Of a stretch of 64,000 nt of DNA, positions 24,601-37,090 are shown in pieces. Source of the DNA: Tetragonia tetragonoides (taxonomy: Eukaryota > Streptophyta > Magnoliopsida > Caryophyllales > Aizoaceae). A program made the position numbers and the translations under genes. Position 1 is the first letter of the stretch. Each line of letters begins with the position of its first letter. Under the pieces are notes generated by a model. That model was not told where the DNA came from, ran no database searches, and saw only the letters and a program-made list of their open reading frames with translations. The stretch is from positions 3,819,501-3,883,500 of the forward strand of contig CM076142.1 of the NCBI GenBank assembly GCA_038025085.1. The letters are read 5' to 3'.

Positions 24601-27568
24601 CAGCCACACAGTCCCCCTCACAAGGGGAGAAAAAAATTGCCACCTTATCTGAGCCAACTTTTGTCTGGACCATGTTTCTGTGTAAAGCAAAACTAATGGC
24701 ATGTTGCAATGGTGGCGACCTGGATGCACCCCTTGCCCGGATATGTTTGTGATGTGTCTTCGGAGTAGTGAGTCTGTTCACTCTGTTGTGCCTTTGTTCT
24801 TGTATTGTGATTTGGGTCAATAGGTGTTGTGGAGGCTCTTTGCTGTTTTCGGTGAGTGGGTTTGCCCTGCTACTACTACACAACATCTTTTGATAAGACA
24901 TGTTGGAGTTTGTAAGGTAAGGAGAATATGCTACTTTGGAGGTGTACAGTAATGGCCACTTCCTGCTGTTTTATGGCTCGAGCGTAATTCTCGCGTTTTG
25001 TCTGGGTGTCTCAGTTGGGGGAATTTGGTTAGGATTGGGTGCTGTATTTGGCATCCGTATGGGCTAAAACAGTTGGCACTTGGGGCGTCACTTACTGACA
25101 TCTAGGAAGATTGGGATATTTGTTTTATTTGGATAAGGAAAGATTGGGATATTTGTGATTCGATATTTTTTATGAGGTTGTCACTCTTTATGCACTAGTA
25201 ATATACTTTTTGTAATCTAAAAACAAAATTTTTATTGACATTCCTGTTTCCTACTTATAGAACATTTATCACTTCCCTGTACTCGTTGTCGGGCCTGTTT
25301 CCATTTCCAATTTTTACCCGTTTCCATGCAATGTTGGTGTGAAGTTGTAAGATATCTCCTCGACATGATACTTGGCTGAATGTGAACCTTATTGCTTGTG
25401 TTACTTGTGTATGTGATTCAGGAGGGATGGTGTGACAGTGCTGGTTCTGTGGAAGATATACAAGCTAAGTTGCTCAAGAGGCAAGAGGCTGCTGCTAAAC
25501 GCGAGAGAGCTATGGCATATGCTTTGGCTCATCAGGTAAGAATCCAGGCCACTCGTTCCCCATTCCTTTCTCTTGATTGTGCTAGTTAAACAATGTTTTC
25601 GTTGGTTATGTGTTATATGAAATGCTACTTTGTTAGCTAAGTTAAAAAACTTCATCTTTTCAATGCAAGAGGAGAGGAGAGTATTTGATTCTGAATACTT
25701 CAACTGTTTGAATCTCAGATCCAAGGATGCCAGTCCGCCATTCTATCTTTAGGAGTTCACTGTACGACACCATAGACTTGTATATGCTCTTGACTGTCCA
25801 TTGTACTAGTTAAACATTGTTTTTATTGGTTATGCATTATATGAATGCTACTTTGGTAGTTAAGCTAGAAAGTTCGGCACATATATTAAGGGTTTGCAAT
25901 TACACGCAGAAATTTGACTAAAGTTGCATGTATTTGATGTATATGTCTAAGTTTGCATTGTAATATAGAAATTAGCTATCAATAGTAATAGTTGAGATGA
26001 GAGAGACAAAATTCTATAGCAACATTTATACTGGTGCAATATTTGAGGCAAGAGACTCTTGCATTCTAAATGGACAACTAAAAGCAAAAATTCACTTTTC
26101 CCCTCGTGGACATCTAGATCTAAGAACCGAGGGAGTACATTGATATCTACAGCATGTGGTTGTCTACTCCAGTCTATATTTTCTATAGTTGGTCTACTTA
26201 GTGAAAATAAAGGCATGCTCTTTTGTGTTTTAATAAGCTGTGGCCATGCCTCCTTAGCTTGGTCACTACAATTACATTGCAATTATCCTTGTATGATTTT
26301 GCTAAGCCTGTAACCTTATTTTCAGTTTCCTGTGATTTACGTGATGATTGGGCTGTTCTTGGTCCTCATTCTATGGGCCAGGGTCTGACGTCCGTATTTG
26401 TTTTAGTGGCAAGCAGGAACAAGACAGCTGGCAGCTAGCTCTGGCTTTGAGCCAGATAAAAGCAGCTGGGGTTGGAATTGGCTGGAGAGATGGATGGCTG
26501 TACGTCCCTGGGAAAACCGGTTTCTTGACATCAATCTGAAGGATGGAGTAAAAGTACTTGAAAATGAAGCTGCTGAAGAAAGTAATGGGTCCACAGCGCA
26601 ACTTAAATCTACTGGAAAGAAGCCTGTGACTTCTGCAAATCCAATTGCGGTTAAACCAGTCAGATCTCATTCTGATGGGTCTTCCCCTAGCAAGTCAGCA
26701 AGCACCCAAGATGCATCCAACACAATGTCTTCTAAGCCAAAGTCCAAACAAGTTTGTGAAGAACTTGTTGAAGAAGCCAACTCACGACCTACTGCTGGCC
26801 CAAGATCTCGCAGCAACCCAAAAGAAAGAGCTGTAGATAAGAAGTCCCAAAAACGTTTGTCTTTGCCTAGTAACGGTAGGTCTGCACTAGCTCACTCCAG
26901 GCATGCTCCTCTTGCTTCTTCATCTTATTCATGTGCTCATGTTGTTGTGTTTCGTTATTATACACAGAGATACTGTGGTGCATAATCTCATTCCAATTGA
27001 AGGTTGATCTTGTTTGCATTCAGGATTTAGTATTTACTGGTTTTTAAAGGTTCCATCCTGGAAAAAAAAATGAGGCATATACGTGCATACTTGTCTAGAT
27101 CTTTGTCTTATCTGTGATTGGATTAGTTGGAAGAGATACCACCATTATCTTTGTCTGTCCCACTACCTTCCTGAGAAAATTTCGCCAGCTCTTCTCGTAG
27201 CAATCCCGTGTTCCTGCCCCCTCCACCATACCACCCTAAAAAATCCCCTCCCCTCCAAACAAAAGGAAAATGGAAAATCTGTAGCCTGTTATATTTGATT
27301 TTCTGTGTTTCTAGGATATTGCCTTAGTTTGCAGGGGTGAGGGAGTTTAAATGTTGAACCAATGCTCTTTAGGACCTCGATCTTAACTACTAGTAGCTAA
27401 CAGCTAAGACCTTGTTGGCATCATTGCATACAATTGACCTTTTGAACTACATGTATGTCTTTTGTTTCATTAGGAAATCAAAAGGGTCAAACAGCCAAGA
27501 CACCAGTTAGATCCGTTGTCAAGAAAACTCCTGGCACACAAAAGCCGGTGAAGGATAAACCCAAGTAA
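21684..27568 (+). CDS. IQ-domain (IQD) calmodulin-binding scaffold protein
   Basis: Six coding exons keep phase: 21684-21767, 22689-22934, 23709-23936, 25422-25535, 26407-26875 and 27474-27568, giving 411 residues. The N-terminus [18 protein letters not shown] is typical of IQDs. The IQ67 region spans about residues 98-165. It starts with [10 protein letters not shown], is split by an intron before [18 protein letters not shown], and runs on to [16 protein letters not shown] with three IQ or IQ-like repeats. The tail is basic and Ser/Pro/Lys-rich ([13 protein letters not shown], then KPKSK and [13 protein letters not shown]). IQDs bind calmodulin and microtubules or kinesin light-chain-related proteins to shape cell growth; the sequence resembles the IQD5-8 group, but I do not assign a member. 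The long first region (about 2 kb from CT-rich sequence to ATG) probably holds a 5' UTR intron. A LINE fragment sits in intron 3. Confidence 0.92.
24700..25235 (+). mobile_element. Decayed LINE 3' fragment inside an IQD intron
   Basis: The piece near 25,000-25,110 gives a broken reading of the same ORF2 ending as the LINE pieces at 420-672 and 1617-3150 (GTGCTGTATTTGGCATCC, then TATGGGCTAAAACAGTTGG), followed by a T/A-rich tail ending near 25,235. Frames are shifted many times. The left limit is a guess. It lies between exons 3 and 4 of the IQD gene, in the same orientation. Confidence 0.5.
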
Positions 27569-28599
27569 GATGGAAATCCAATAAAACCTGCCGAGCAAGC
27601 CAGTGAAGTATGAAAGTTGACGACTACTGGGTGAATTATGTAGCTTCCTGTTAAAAGGTGTAAATATGGAGTTTCCTGATCACAACCGAGAAGATCGCCG
27701 AATTTATTTTGCTGAATGTACTCAAGGTTTGTGGCAAACGCTGCAGTTGCAGTATGGAGGAGCTCAGCACTCAGTCTCTTATTGCAGAAATAAGCGTGGC
27801 GAGCTTTGGAAGTTATTGTGATGTATAATTATGTAATTGTGTAATTGTTGTAATTTATTCATGTTATTTGGTATGTCGACACCTCCTTTGTTGTGGCTTT
27901 GAGTGTTATCATCATCTCTGTCCTTAGGACCGTTGCTACATGAGCTGAGTAAATAACTATCTGCTGATGATGGCACAGTGATAATATTGAAGCATTTCAC
28001 AAATTCAGGCAAATTTTCATGATTTCCATGCTCGCTACTCCTCCAGGTTCCGCTTTCCTTCCAGAATATGTTTTAGATCAATGAGTCTTGTATAATACCG
28101 TTCCATGGTGGGACGTGGTGACTTTTATGTAGAATGAGAGTGACTTATTGCCTACAAAGTCACCCTTGTTTTACGCAAAAATTCACCGTAGGACGGTCTT
28201 ATACAAGTTTTTGTGATTTTCAATATGTTATCCTTCTGTTCAGATTACTTTGACTTCTTGTTGGTAGTTGGTCAACAAATAATACAGTAGATCACGACAC
28301 GCAAGTGAATATCCCTCAAAACTCAAGGATCATGGACATGCTCAATTTGGGTTCAGGCACAAACTCAATCACAGCAGATATGATACCAATATACTGAGTA
28401 TTTAGTTCCAACTTCCAAATATCTTTGAAAAATAGGGAAAAGTCCCACACTAGAAGCTAGTACATACCTTCTTTTGAAGATGCACTAGGAACATTAGCCA
28501 TTCCAAGCTCAAGGTGGCATTAACCTAGCTTCCAAGCAAGAGTCAAGACTATCGCCTTCTCTATCTTGCACTCCATCACTGTCCTGGTCAAGATGTCCT
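27569..28599. other. 3' flank of IQD gene and short spacer
   Basis: No further gene. The first 350 bases are probably the IQD 3' UTR. A small fold-back element lies at 28087-28207. Confidence 0.5.
28087..28207. mobile_element. Small fold-back (MITE-like) element
   Basis: The left end CTTGTATAATACCGTTCC is inverted at the right end, ACGGTCTTATACAAG, 121 bases overall. No target duplication could be read. A related half (ATGAGACCGTCTT) occurs near 31,780. Confidence 0.4.
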
Positions 28600-29536
28600 T
28601 TACCCGTAGTGATGGAAGATATGCGAACTAGGCTGCGCTAGGGGGATCACGGGGAACACGTCTCCGAGTATCAGATTGTCACTGAATCTAGTACTCGTAC
28701 TTCCTTGGACTGTCTTGTTCATGCTTAGTAGTTGCAACCTTCCGGGTTCCTCCTCTCTTTCACCACAACTTGCACCCGTAGTTTTCTTCCTTGAAGGCGC
28801 TCGGAGCCATTCACCATATTGGTAAACAATCTCCTTACTATCATCATCTTCTTCCTTATCTTCGCAGCCCCTGTCAATGTGACCTAGTCTCCCACAATAG
28901 TAGCAGAACGAGGGCAATCGTTCGTATTTTATACCCACCCATTTCGATTCAACATTCCCAACTCCAATTCGAGCTCCTCGTTGTAGTGGTTTATGAATGT
29001 CCACTAAGACCCTAACGCGCATTGCTTCCTCCCATCCAAGAGGATCCGAGTCATCAAACTCCACAAAGCCACCCATCCCTTCACCAATATCGCGAGCAAT
29101 AGTTTCAGTCCTTCTTAAGAAAGGTACATCATATATTCTGATCCAAAAAGGCGAAGTCTTGAAGGTAATCTCTGAGGGTTGCTCGTTCCCTCGGATTTCT
29201 CGAAGAACTAGCAGTTGGTTATCAAATGACCAAGGGCATCCTTCCAAGACCTTAATATTATCAGCCATGTTAAAGAACTGAAAGACGAAAAGATTGCTGT
29301 CTAACTCTCTCACAGATACAGTTATTTCGCTCGACTTCCAGATCATTATGAGGGTGTTTTTCATGGCAGGAACATTGAAACACTTGTTCGTCAAGAGTTT
29401 CCCAACAAGAATCAAAGAAACTCTTTGCTTTGCTAATTCTTCAGCTTCTCCTTCATTTACACCTACAACTCTTTATTTCTTCATCCTTGGTCAGTTTGAA
29501 CTTCTGCCAATCAACTACTAACAACTCTTCTGCCAT
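28600..29536 (-). mobile_element. Solitary LINE ORF1-like gene (DUF4283 and CCHC zinc knuckle)
   Basis: A 271-codon open frame runs 29415-28600. It shows the DUF4283-type fold region (VFQFFNMADNIKVLEGCPWS, FWIRIYDVP) and a zinc knuckle CYYCGRLGHIDRGC (CX2CX4HX4C), as in the gag-like ORF1 of plant L1 LINEs; such proteins bind the element's RNA. A better start, MAEELLVVDWQKFKLT, lies at 29536, but a one-base frameshift near 29,465-29,480 separates it from the long frame. No endonuclease or reverse transcriptase follows downstream on this strand, so this is a 3'-deleted or independently maintained ORF1. The length of the intact frame is notable for a relic. Confidence 0.75.
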
Positions 29537-31254
29537 TAGTTTCAACTACGTTGTTTAATTTGCTTACAATATGATGCAACACAATGAAGGAAAACAAAAA
29601 GAAACAATGGACTCCAAGCTAAAGAGACTCAGATACTCTTCAAAGCCCTAGACGGCAAAGAAACTTTTTGTGTTGAATTTAATTCCCCTAGAAGACCTTC
29701 CTTTTTTTCTTTTTCTTTTGGGTTCACACCCTGCGTATCCACGTTGGCCACAGTGATTATTTCCCGCGCTGACGGTAGGCACCTTAAAAAATGGGACGAA
29801 CAACTACCTCCCTTTAATAAAAGTGTACTTCTACATATATTGCTTTAAAAATCAAAAAAAAATTAAAATTAAATTCTTTTTTTTAAATGGGTACATATAA
29901 TTTCTTCTTTTTCCCAACATATAAGATCTTGTTTATTTTTCTCTTATCAAAAAAATAAGATCTTGTGTATTTTAATTCTTTTTATTCGTTAAAAGTACTA
30001 GCCTTTCTCCCTTATATTTCTGGCAAATTTTTAGGTAGTCTCAGGAGCATAGGGACTTAAATTTGAATGGGTCAAGGAAAAATAATGGGCTTAAATTTCT
30101 TTTTGGATTGGACCGTAGGAGTTAAATGGGTTGGGTGTACCTTCCTCCCATACACCTGAGAGCACCCACTAAAGACATTAATCATTGGCTTCTCCTCCCG
30201 ACATCATTGTAAGCACATTACTATGCATATTAGGAGTTGCACTGGGTATTATAATTGATTGTCACTTTTGATCGAAATTGCTTAACGTAAATTCGAAATT
30301 ACTCAATGCAAGAAAATATAAAATACTAACTACAATGGGAAAGAATCAGTGACAACGAGGATATTTGTTACCAAAATAGTTAAAGATTTGGAATGCAAAA
30401 ACACGATCACTTAAAATCAGTATTATTCATAAAGAATCAAAAAGTACACTTATATATGTGTATATATACGTCAATAATTCTTAACACTCGTATTAAAAAA
30501 TAAAGTAAAAACCCTATTCACTTTACATCTCTCCGATCTCGGATCTCCTTTCTACTCTAAACTCCATGTTGAGTGCCATGTTTATCGGCGGTAAGCCTCT
30601 TTCTCATTTACTTTTGGTGAATTTGTATTAATTGAGTATACCAACATTTCCATAAATTTCTCTCCGAGTTCTCTCTCGAGAAAAATCGAGATCTGGAGAA
30701 TGGAGAGAAATTTATTGAAATTTTAATCCTTTTTATTCTGATAGTTTGTTTTTCTTGTCGTTTTTGTGCACGTTTGTTACCATTAGGGTTATGCGATTTG
30801 CACAATTGATTTTGTATTTTCATGTCACTTAAAAGGATTATTTTCTAGAAATCATCTTTAATGTTTTTCTATGATCAAAGCCACATTTTATGTAACCTTT
30901 TTTCAAGGTAAATTTCTCTTATAAGGCTTTGTTTTCGGCAGTATGAGAACACCTCGTGACACTATTGTGTGCTTTTCAAGTCCCCTATTTTAAAATTTTG
31001 AAATTTTCATTTTACTCATTAGGATGTACCTTTTCATGTGTCGATGAGAAGCAACTAACCATATCCTTTTTTAAAAGATAAAAGAGATCAAACAAAAATG
31101 AGGTTCCTTTTACCGTTAAATTCAAGTATGAACCGCAGATTTTGATGTGTTCAAGTATACTTCCTTCTCAAATTTTTTCATAGCTGCTTGACTAATATAA
31201 ATACTCTAAGTACTCGGTGTCTAAAAAAAAAAAAAAAAATACTCCAAGTACCCC

Positions 31255-31326
<72 letters not shown>

Positions 31327-31889
31327 TATTATTATTATTATCTTTATTTTTTTTCCAGTTAATCTTGTGTGAGACCAACTCATAGAAATTGGGGTCACTT
31401 TTTAGAAATGTAGGGGTCACTTATGGTAAGTAACGGCCCTTGTTTCATTGAGAAATGACCCCCATCTCACCAAAAATTATGAAAAGATCGCATTATAAAA
31501 GTTTTTGTGTTTTTTTTGTTGAAAATAGGAACAATTATTTACCCAAATAAAAAAATCCACCAAAATAAATTGGTGTATCTGCCCAAATAAGTTTTGAAGA
31601 TTAATCTTTATCATTCAATGAACCAAAATTAGATGCTTGCTTGTTAATATATATGTCATATTTCATACTGTATATAAATTCATAAGTTTATTATCTAGTA
31701 TCTATTCATACAGTGCCGGATGGCTTTTGTATTGAATAAAATATGTTGTTTTTATTTTAAAAAAAAAAGATCACAAATTTTTTTATGAGACCGTCTTTTC
31801 AAAAAAAACAACCCAGAAGATTAATCATCATTAATATTCATTAATGCATCTAGGACTATAGAGAGGCCGTATATAACTTTTCTGAATCA
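29537..31889. other. AT-rich intergenic DNA with microsatellite
   Basis: No gene seen on either strand. It contains a poly(A) tract near 31,225 and the ATT repeat at 31255-31341. The sequence near 31,370-31,470 repeats GGGGTCACTT-type phrases but has no clear ends. Confidence 0.5.
31255..31341. repeat. (ATT)n microsatellite
   Basis: About 29 ATT units with a single interruption (ACT) near 31,323. Confidence 0.95.
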
Positions 31890-32234
31890 CTAGATTTCAT
31901 GCCCGTACGATGCACGGGTTCTTGTTTATCATCCTCTATTATTAGAATCAATATAATAAAGAAATTAATCATATCTATATATAAAGTTGAATAATAGGAG
32001 TAGTAATGAACAATTTATAATAATTTTTTTATCAACCAAAAAAGCACACACATTTAACAAAAAAAATTACATTTTTAGTGAATATATAATATATTTTTTT
32101 AAGGATAATAAATATAATACTTATCTTAATTATTTTTTATTAAAATAAAACAAAATTATTTTTAATTTCTTTTTAGTAATTCATGTATTTATGACTATTT
32201 ATTACCTATTTAATGCTTGGTGAGAACTCAATTT

Positions 32235-32321
<87 letters not shown>

Positions 32322-32329
32322 ATAATAGA
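31890..32329 (-). mobile_element. Non-autonomous Helitron, 440 bp
   Basis: Read on the minus strand the element starts TCTATTATCAATATATA at 32329, after a host A, and runs through the (TA)n tract. It ends with the hairpin CCCGTGCATCGTACGGG, eight spacer bases and CTAG at 31890, followed by a host T. TC start, 3' hairpin about 8 nt before CTRR, insertion between A and T and no terminal inverted repeats are the Helitron signature. Its termini match those of the element at 58171-58953. No Rep/helicase is encoded. Confidence 0.72.
32238..32319. repeat. (TA)n microsatellite
   Basis: About 41 TA units, lying just inside the 5' end of the minus-strand Helitron and about 165 bases upstream of the F-box start codon. 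Confidence 0.95.
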
Positions 32330-32482
32330 TTTTCAAAGCTCGGTTGTCACTTTTTAGATTTGCCTATATATATTACATTCATCGTAAATTGTCTTAGCTT
32401 GTCAATTTCCTTTTCTTGTGTTTTCCTACATACAGGCCGGCGATCCCGTTCCTATCGGAAAACCATACCCAACACAACCACC

Positions 32483-33811
32483 ATGGCAAGACGATGGCAT
32501 GATCTAGCACCAGATACACAGCTTGACATCCTCAAAAGATTGCCTACAAAGTCTCTAATTCGTTGCATGGGTACATGCAAATCCATGTACTCTACTGTCA
32601 CTAGTCCTGCTCTCATGGTTTCGGCCTCGCACCACCCTCGTGGCAACTATAACAACAAGTACAACCTCAAAAAACCCAAACTCCCTTACCATCTATATTC
32701 TTACATATCAGATGGTTGCCAAAAGTTCTTTGTTTCCAAGAACTTTGATTGCCATGACGAAAACATGAAACTTTTTAGTCCTGTGGATAATACTTACTTC
32801 TTTATTGGGTATTGTCATGGCCTTGTATGTTTCTCAAATAGTCTAAATCCTTGTCCCAATGTAGTCATATGGAACCCTTTTTTGGGTAAGTATTTGACTT
32901 TACCAATGGCTCCGTTGCATGTTTCAGAACGGAGCCATGAACTAGGGTTTGGGTTTGACCATTCGTCGTTGGATTACAAGGTTGTTAGGGTTGGGATTTT
33001 ACCAAAGTATTATTATACCACCGGCGAGAGTAGTAGTATCTGGGCTGATGTTTATATGGTTCATACTGTTACTTTGAAACGAGTGTTGGGGTCGATTTCT
33101 TGCCCTGTGTCGAAACTTATGGGTCAAGGGGTTTACATGAATGGTGTTATCCATTGGATTGTTAGGCTTTGCCCTAGTGATGGAAAAGAAGAATATTATT
33201 CAATTTTGACTTTTGATCTGGCTAAGGAAGTGTTTGGGGAGATTGGTATTTTCGATGGTTCTGATGCTCATCATAGTGATACTATGAACTTAACAACTCT
33301 TATGATAAGTGGGGAGCAGAAACTTGTTATATACCTTATGGATCATGTATGTGATGTGTGGGTAATGGAACAATATGGTGTTGCAGACTCTTGGAATAAG
33401 CTTTGCGCTATTGATGTAGGGGAAGATGATTATGGAAAAGTGTTGTATGCTAAAGCTGATGGCAGAATTGTTGTGGTCACAACTAAGGGTGAAAAATTGT
33501 TTAGTTATAATCCCAAAACACAAAGGCGGGCTGCTATTTCTCCGGTTGAACATAAATCCCACCTTGAGTATGTTGGCCCTTATGTGGAGAGCCTGGTTTT
33601 TCCTGGAAAATATCGAGGGACCTTATGTGGCAAAAGAATTCGTTTGGAGGAAGAAGATGAAGTTAACTCTGCTATCCAACAGGGTGAATTCGGAAAAAGA
33701 AGAAGGGCAGCGCAAGAAAATATAATAGAACTAGCTCTAGTGAGAGCGAGATTTCAAGAGTTTATGAATGGTGTGTTTCACTTTGATGGTGCTGGTGATG
33801 ATGGTAATTGA
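32483..33811 (+). CDS. F-box protein with F-box-associated (FBA) domain
   Basis: A single exon of 442 residues. The chosen start, ATG at 32483, is preceded by ACCACC and begins MARRWHDLAPDTQLDILKRL. The same frame is open upstream to 32213 only because the (TA)n tract has no stop, so that extension is not believed. The F-box spans about residues 5-45 (LPTKSLIRCMGTCKSMYSTV). Downstream features of plant FBA proteins are present: IGYCHGLVCFSN, VIWNPFLGKYLTLP, LGFGFDHSSLDYKVVRV and YMNGVIHWI. F-box proteins are substrate adaptors of SCF (SKP1-cullin-F-box) ubiquitin ligases; the target is unknown. The C-terminus is acidic/basic and low in family similarity. Plant FBA genes are fast-evolving and often pseudogenised, but this copy has no internal stop. 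Confidence 0.88.
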   Translation: MARRWHDLAPDTQLDILKRLPTKSLIRCMGTCKSMYSTVTSPALMVSASHHPRGNYNNKYNLKKPKLPYHLYSYISDGCQKFFVSKNFDCHDENMKLFSPVDNTYFFIGYCHGLVCFSNSLNPCPNVVIWNPFLGKYLTLPMAPLHVSERSHELGFGFDHSSLDYKVVRVGILPKYYYTTGESSSIWADVYMVHTVTLKRVLGSISCPVSKLMGQGVYMNGVIHWIVRLCPSDGKEEYYSILTFDLAKEVFGEIGIFDGSDAHHSDTMNLTTLMISGEQKLVIYLMDHVCDVWVMEQYGVADSWNKLCAIDVGEDDYGKVLYAKADGRIVVVTTKGEKLFSYNPKTQRRAAISPVEHKSHLEYVGPYVESLVFPGKYRGTLCGKRIRLEEEDEVNSAIQQGEFGKRRRAAQENIIELALVRARFQEFMNGVFHFDGAGDDGN

Positions 33812-33991
33812 GTCAAAGGAGATCGATAACCATATGCAGCTGCTCGATCAATCATCATCGGCATTGGGGAGGTATGAATAGAGATTTGAAAAATAGCATT
33901 GGCAGCAATAATTGTGATAAGTCTCATAGGCTTAAGTTTTTATGGATACTGAGTTTGATTGTTCTGCAAAAACAAAAATAAAAGCACAAAA

Positions 33992-34016
33992 ACACACACA
34001 CACACACACACACACA
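33992..34016. repeat. (AC)n microsatellite
   Basis: About twelve AC units, in the 3' flank of the F-box gene. Confidence 0.9.
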
Positions 34017-34439
34017 AGGAAGAAGCAGTGATGTCTGCTTAATGTAGTTTGGGTATGGTATACATTGGCACAGTTTTGTTATTTTCGCCGTTTCTTGTAT
34101 TGGTCCTATGACTAGCTCTACTTCATTGCTGGTTTTGTATGAGTATTATCTTGATTGAGATTTTAATAAAATCACATCATTTGAGTAGTATATGTTAGTT
34201 TTCATTGAGTAAATTGGTAGTGTATTGTTATTTATTTTTGTTAGTGAATGTGTTTTCTGTAGGTGCCCGAGTGGATTTTTTTTCCCTCCAGAACTTTCTC
34301 TTCTTCTTTTTTTCCTACAGTTTATACTGTAATTCAAAACGAATGTTTTTTAAGTTAGGAAATAACATTACATCACTTGTAAGTTCTTTATGGTGAATAT
34401 AATAGCAATCCTCGGAAAGTTGTAGCCATCGTAGAGTAA

Positions 34440-35700
34440 TTGACACTCTTAGAGATCTTCATCACTTTTCAAAGGATTGAGGTTCTACATCATTATAGAG
34501 AAGGTAATCGGGTTGTAGAATTCATGGCGAATTTGAGTCATTCGTGTTCTTCCTTTTGTCCAAAGACCCAATATCGATTCTTAACTTGGGTCATCCTCGG
34601 CTTTCTTACCATGTAGTACATCCATGGACCTGGTTGAGCACAGAAAAAAACTCTAACCTGCTTACAATATGAGGGCTGTTTCAAGGCATTTTCTGGGCTA
34701 CCTTACTCCAAAGTTTTCTTAGCTAGAGCTGCAACATCCTTTATATTTTGTTGGTGGGAGATCTAATTAACCTGTTAACAAATTCTACTTTGTCATTTGA
34801 TTGTAAGAGCTTGATCAGTTGACTTATGTGTATGTGTGATACCTTTTCTATGTAGTACTTCAATTCAACCCATCCTTCGGTACTGTGTTTTCTTGCTCTT
34901 TTAACGAACAAATGTCCCACGCTGTTTGCTCACTTGAGATATTGTTTGAATCCGATTGTTGATATGATCCTTACTTTATAGAAGACTTGTGGTTTGAGAA
35001 ACTAGAAAAGGAAAAATGGTTATGTTTTTGAGAATATAGAGAAAGTGTAAAATGGCTTCAATGGTAGAATGTTTAGTAGATCTTGACTGCAGGATGACTT
35101 GAAATATCCAGACCATTTGGTTACAGGGAACCTTTCAAAAGGGTTGAGGTTCTACATTCAATATTTATGGTGTGATGTGCATAGTTCGATTTCTTCTATT
35201 TCTATTTGAGTGCTCCGTCTCTTGGTTTTCCCATCTGAGTGGCAGCAAGATTTACGCTATTTGTGTGTTACAAGAGCTGCTTCAGCCATCATGGCGATTG
35301 CTGGACAACCTTGCTCCGAAGGTTTCCAAGCTCGAGCATGCAACATTCTTTCAATTTCGTCGGTGTGACTTCTAACTTCACAGCAGAATTTGTTGGTGAT
35401 TTCATCCAAGAGCTTCATTTGGCTTATGTTGTTCAACCCATCAATGGAACTACTGCTTTCCTGCTCTCTGACACTTCATTCCATTTACCGCCCTTACTTT
35501 ATAGATGATCGTGGTGTTTACATAGCTACACGCTCACAAGGTTTCTGACAATCCTATTTGTACTGCATGGACCCCTCTGAACTGAGAAACTAATAACAAA
35601 AACAGGCTGTTCTTGAGAATCAAAGAGAGTGAAAAGGACTTAAACGGCACAAATGTTTTACAAATTTTGACCGCACAATGCCTTGAAATTAAATTTCACA
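34440..35700. repeat. Diverged tandem duplication, non-coding
   Basis: Paired landmarks recur in the same order: GGATTGAGGTTCTACAT (about 34,475) with GGGTTGAGGTTCTACAT (about 35,140); a GCTGCAACATCCTTT-type phrase (about 34,725) with CATGCAACATTCTTT (about 35,337); and GAGAAACTAGAAAAGG (about 34,996) with GAGAAACTAATAAC (about 35,583). The offset falls from about 665 to about 590 bases, showing indels since duplication. Confidence 0.6.
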
Positions 35701-37090
35701 AGGTTTCTATCACTAGAAACCATGTAAAAGACTCAAAGCCAGCTAGTGCTTCAAATAAACCTTACTCTTTCTGTGACTCTGTATAATGATGCTTGTTACT
35801 TTGTCTGATTTTGTTACTCTCGAAAGTTGGACTGTAAGCTGAAGTCATGATTGATCCCTATTGCTTTGTCAGCAGGAAATTAATCTGAAGTCGATCACTA
35901 TCGCTTTCTTAGCAGGAATTAGCGACCATCTTCAATGGATTCAAGTCGCCTGCTGATGATTCTTTGTGATTGATTGTGAATGTAGTGTGATCAATTTGGT
36001 TAGTCGCAGAGTTCGACTACTCTGTTGCAACATGCCTGTTACTGATCGTAATTCAAAGTGATGCTCGCTCGCACCAGTTATTTGATTAATTGAAGTTGTG
36101 GTGTTGATCGATGGTCATGTGTTTTCTGCAGTCATCGCGCTTACATTTTTCAGCTTGAATTTGACCTGTGACAATGTATCCTGGTTAACTACAACGGTAG
36201 TATGTAATTCACATACAGTGTATGCAAGTTTGGTCACCAGAAAGTAAAATTTTGTGGAGTGACAATTTTTTCCTCTTTTGGCTTGTTAAATTGTAGCAGT
36301 TTGAATGATGAATTTTCTGCTTCTTTTTCTTTTTTAGAATGCTTTCAGAAAGTAGTATTAGTTGTGGACATTTGGTGGGTATGTACAGTATATCTGTGCT
36401 TTCTAATGCAGGTAAAAAAGTACTGGCTTGACATACTTTCCTCTTGATAGTGACCAAGGTTTACATTTGACAATCATAAGTTTTCACATTCCTGTATTAA
36501 CTCACAGTATGAATTTCAGTTTCAGATATATCTTGTTTATTCTGCTGATGACAAACTTAAATATAACAAAATATGTCAAAATGGAAGTTAGGTGAAGCAA
36601 TGTTGAAATCCTCTCCCCTACTACAAAGTATTATGATGAGATGCCAAAACTAAGAGAGGAAGGGACGGAAAGTGATCCATGAGTAATTGTTTTTACTTGT
36701 ACACAACTACTAAATATTTGCTTGTGTTAGACATAATCAGCTGAATGAGTTCATTTAATCAACTTAAACTTTTGACAATATTGATTTACTTGCGTAATGT
36801 AGAGCAATAAGAACTTTAAAATTGTAATCTCAATATCGATAATTCATCTACGACGTTTTAAATATCTATGTGTTTGTACACTATTTCCCAATAAGCATTC
36901 GTATAAAAAAGCATATTCGACGATATTAGCTTTAATCAATTTAAATTTTATGAAAATATATACTCATGATTTTGTTTACATATCTTTTTACTCTCTCCAA
37001 TACATAGGATGCCATGCTAATTGCTATTTAACCCCCCAGAAAATACTCCTCTAAAAATAAATGCCACCTAACTAAAATTAAAAAAAATAA

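Larger units (their letters stand above)
33812..37081. other. Long non-coding region with old internal duplication
   Basis: No gene recognised. It holds a CA repeat at 33992-34016 and two diverged copies of a block of about 600-660 bases between about 34,440 and 35,700 (listed separately). Part could be 3' UTR or a decayed gene; no conserved protein was recognised in any frame. Confidence 0.45.

Noticed and set aside
31178..31420. Open frames of poly-Asn, poly-Ile or poly-Leu
   Set aside because: They are translations of the (ATT)n microsatellite in different frames, with no other support.
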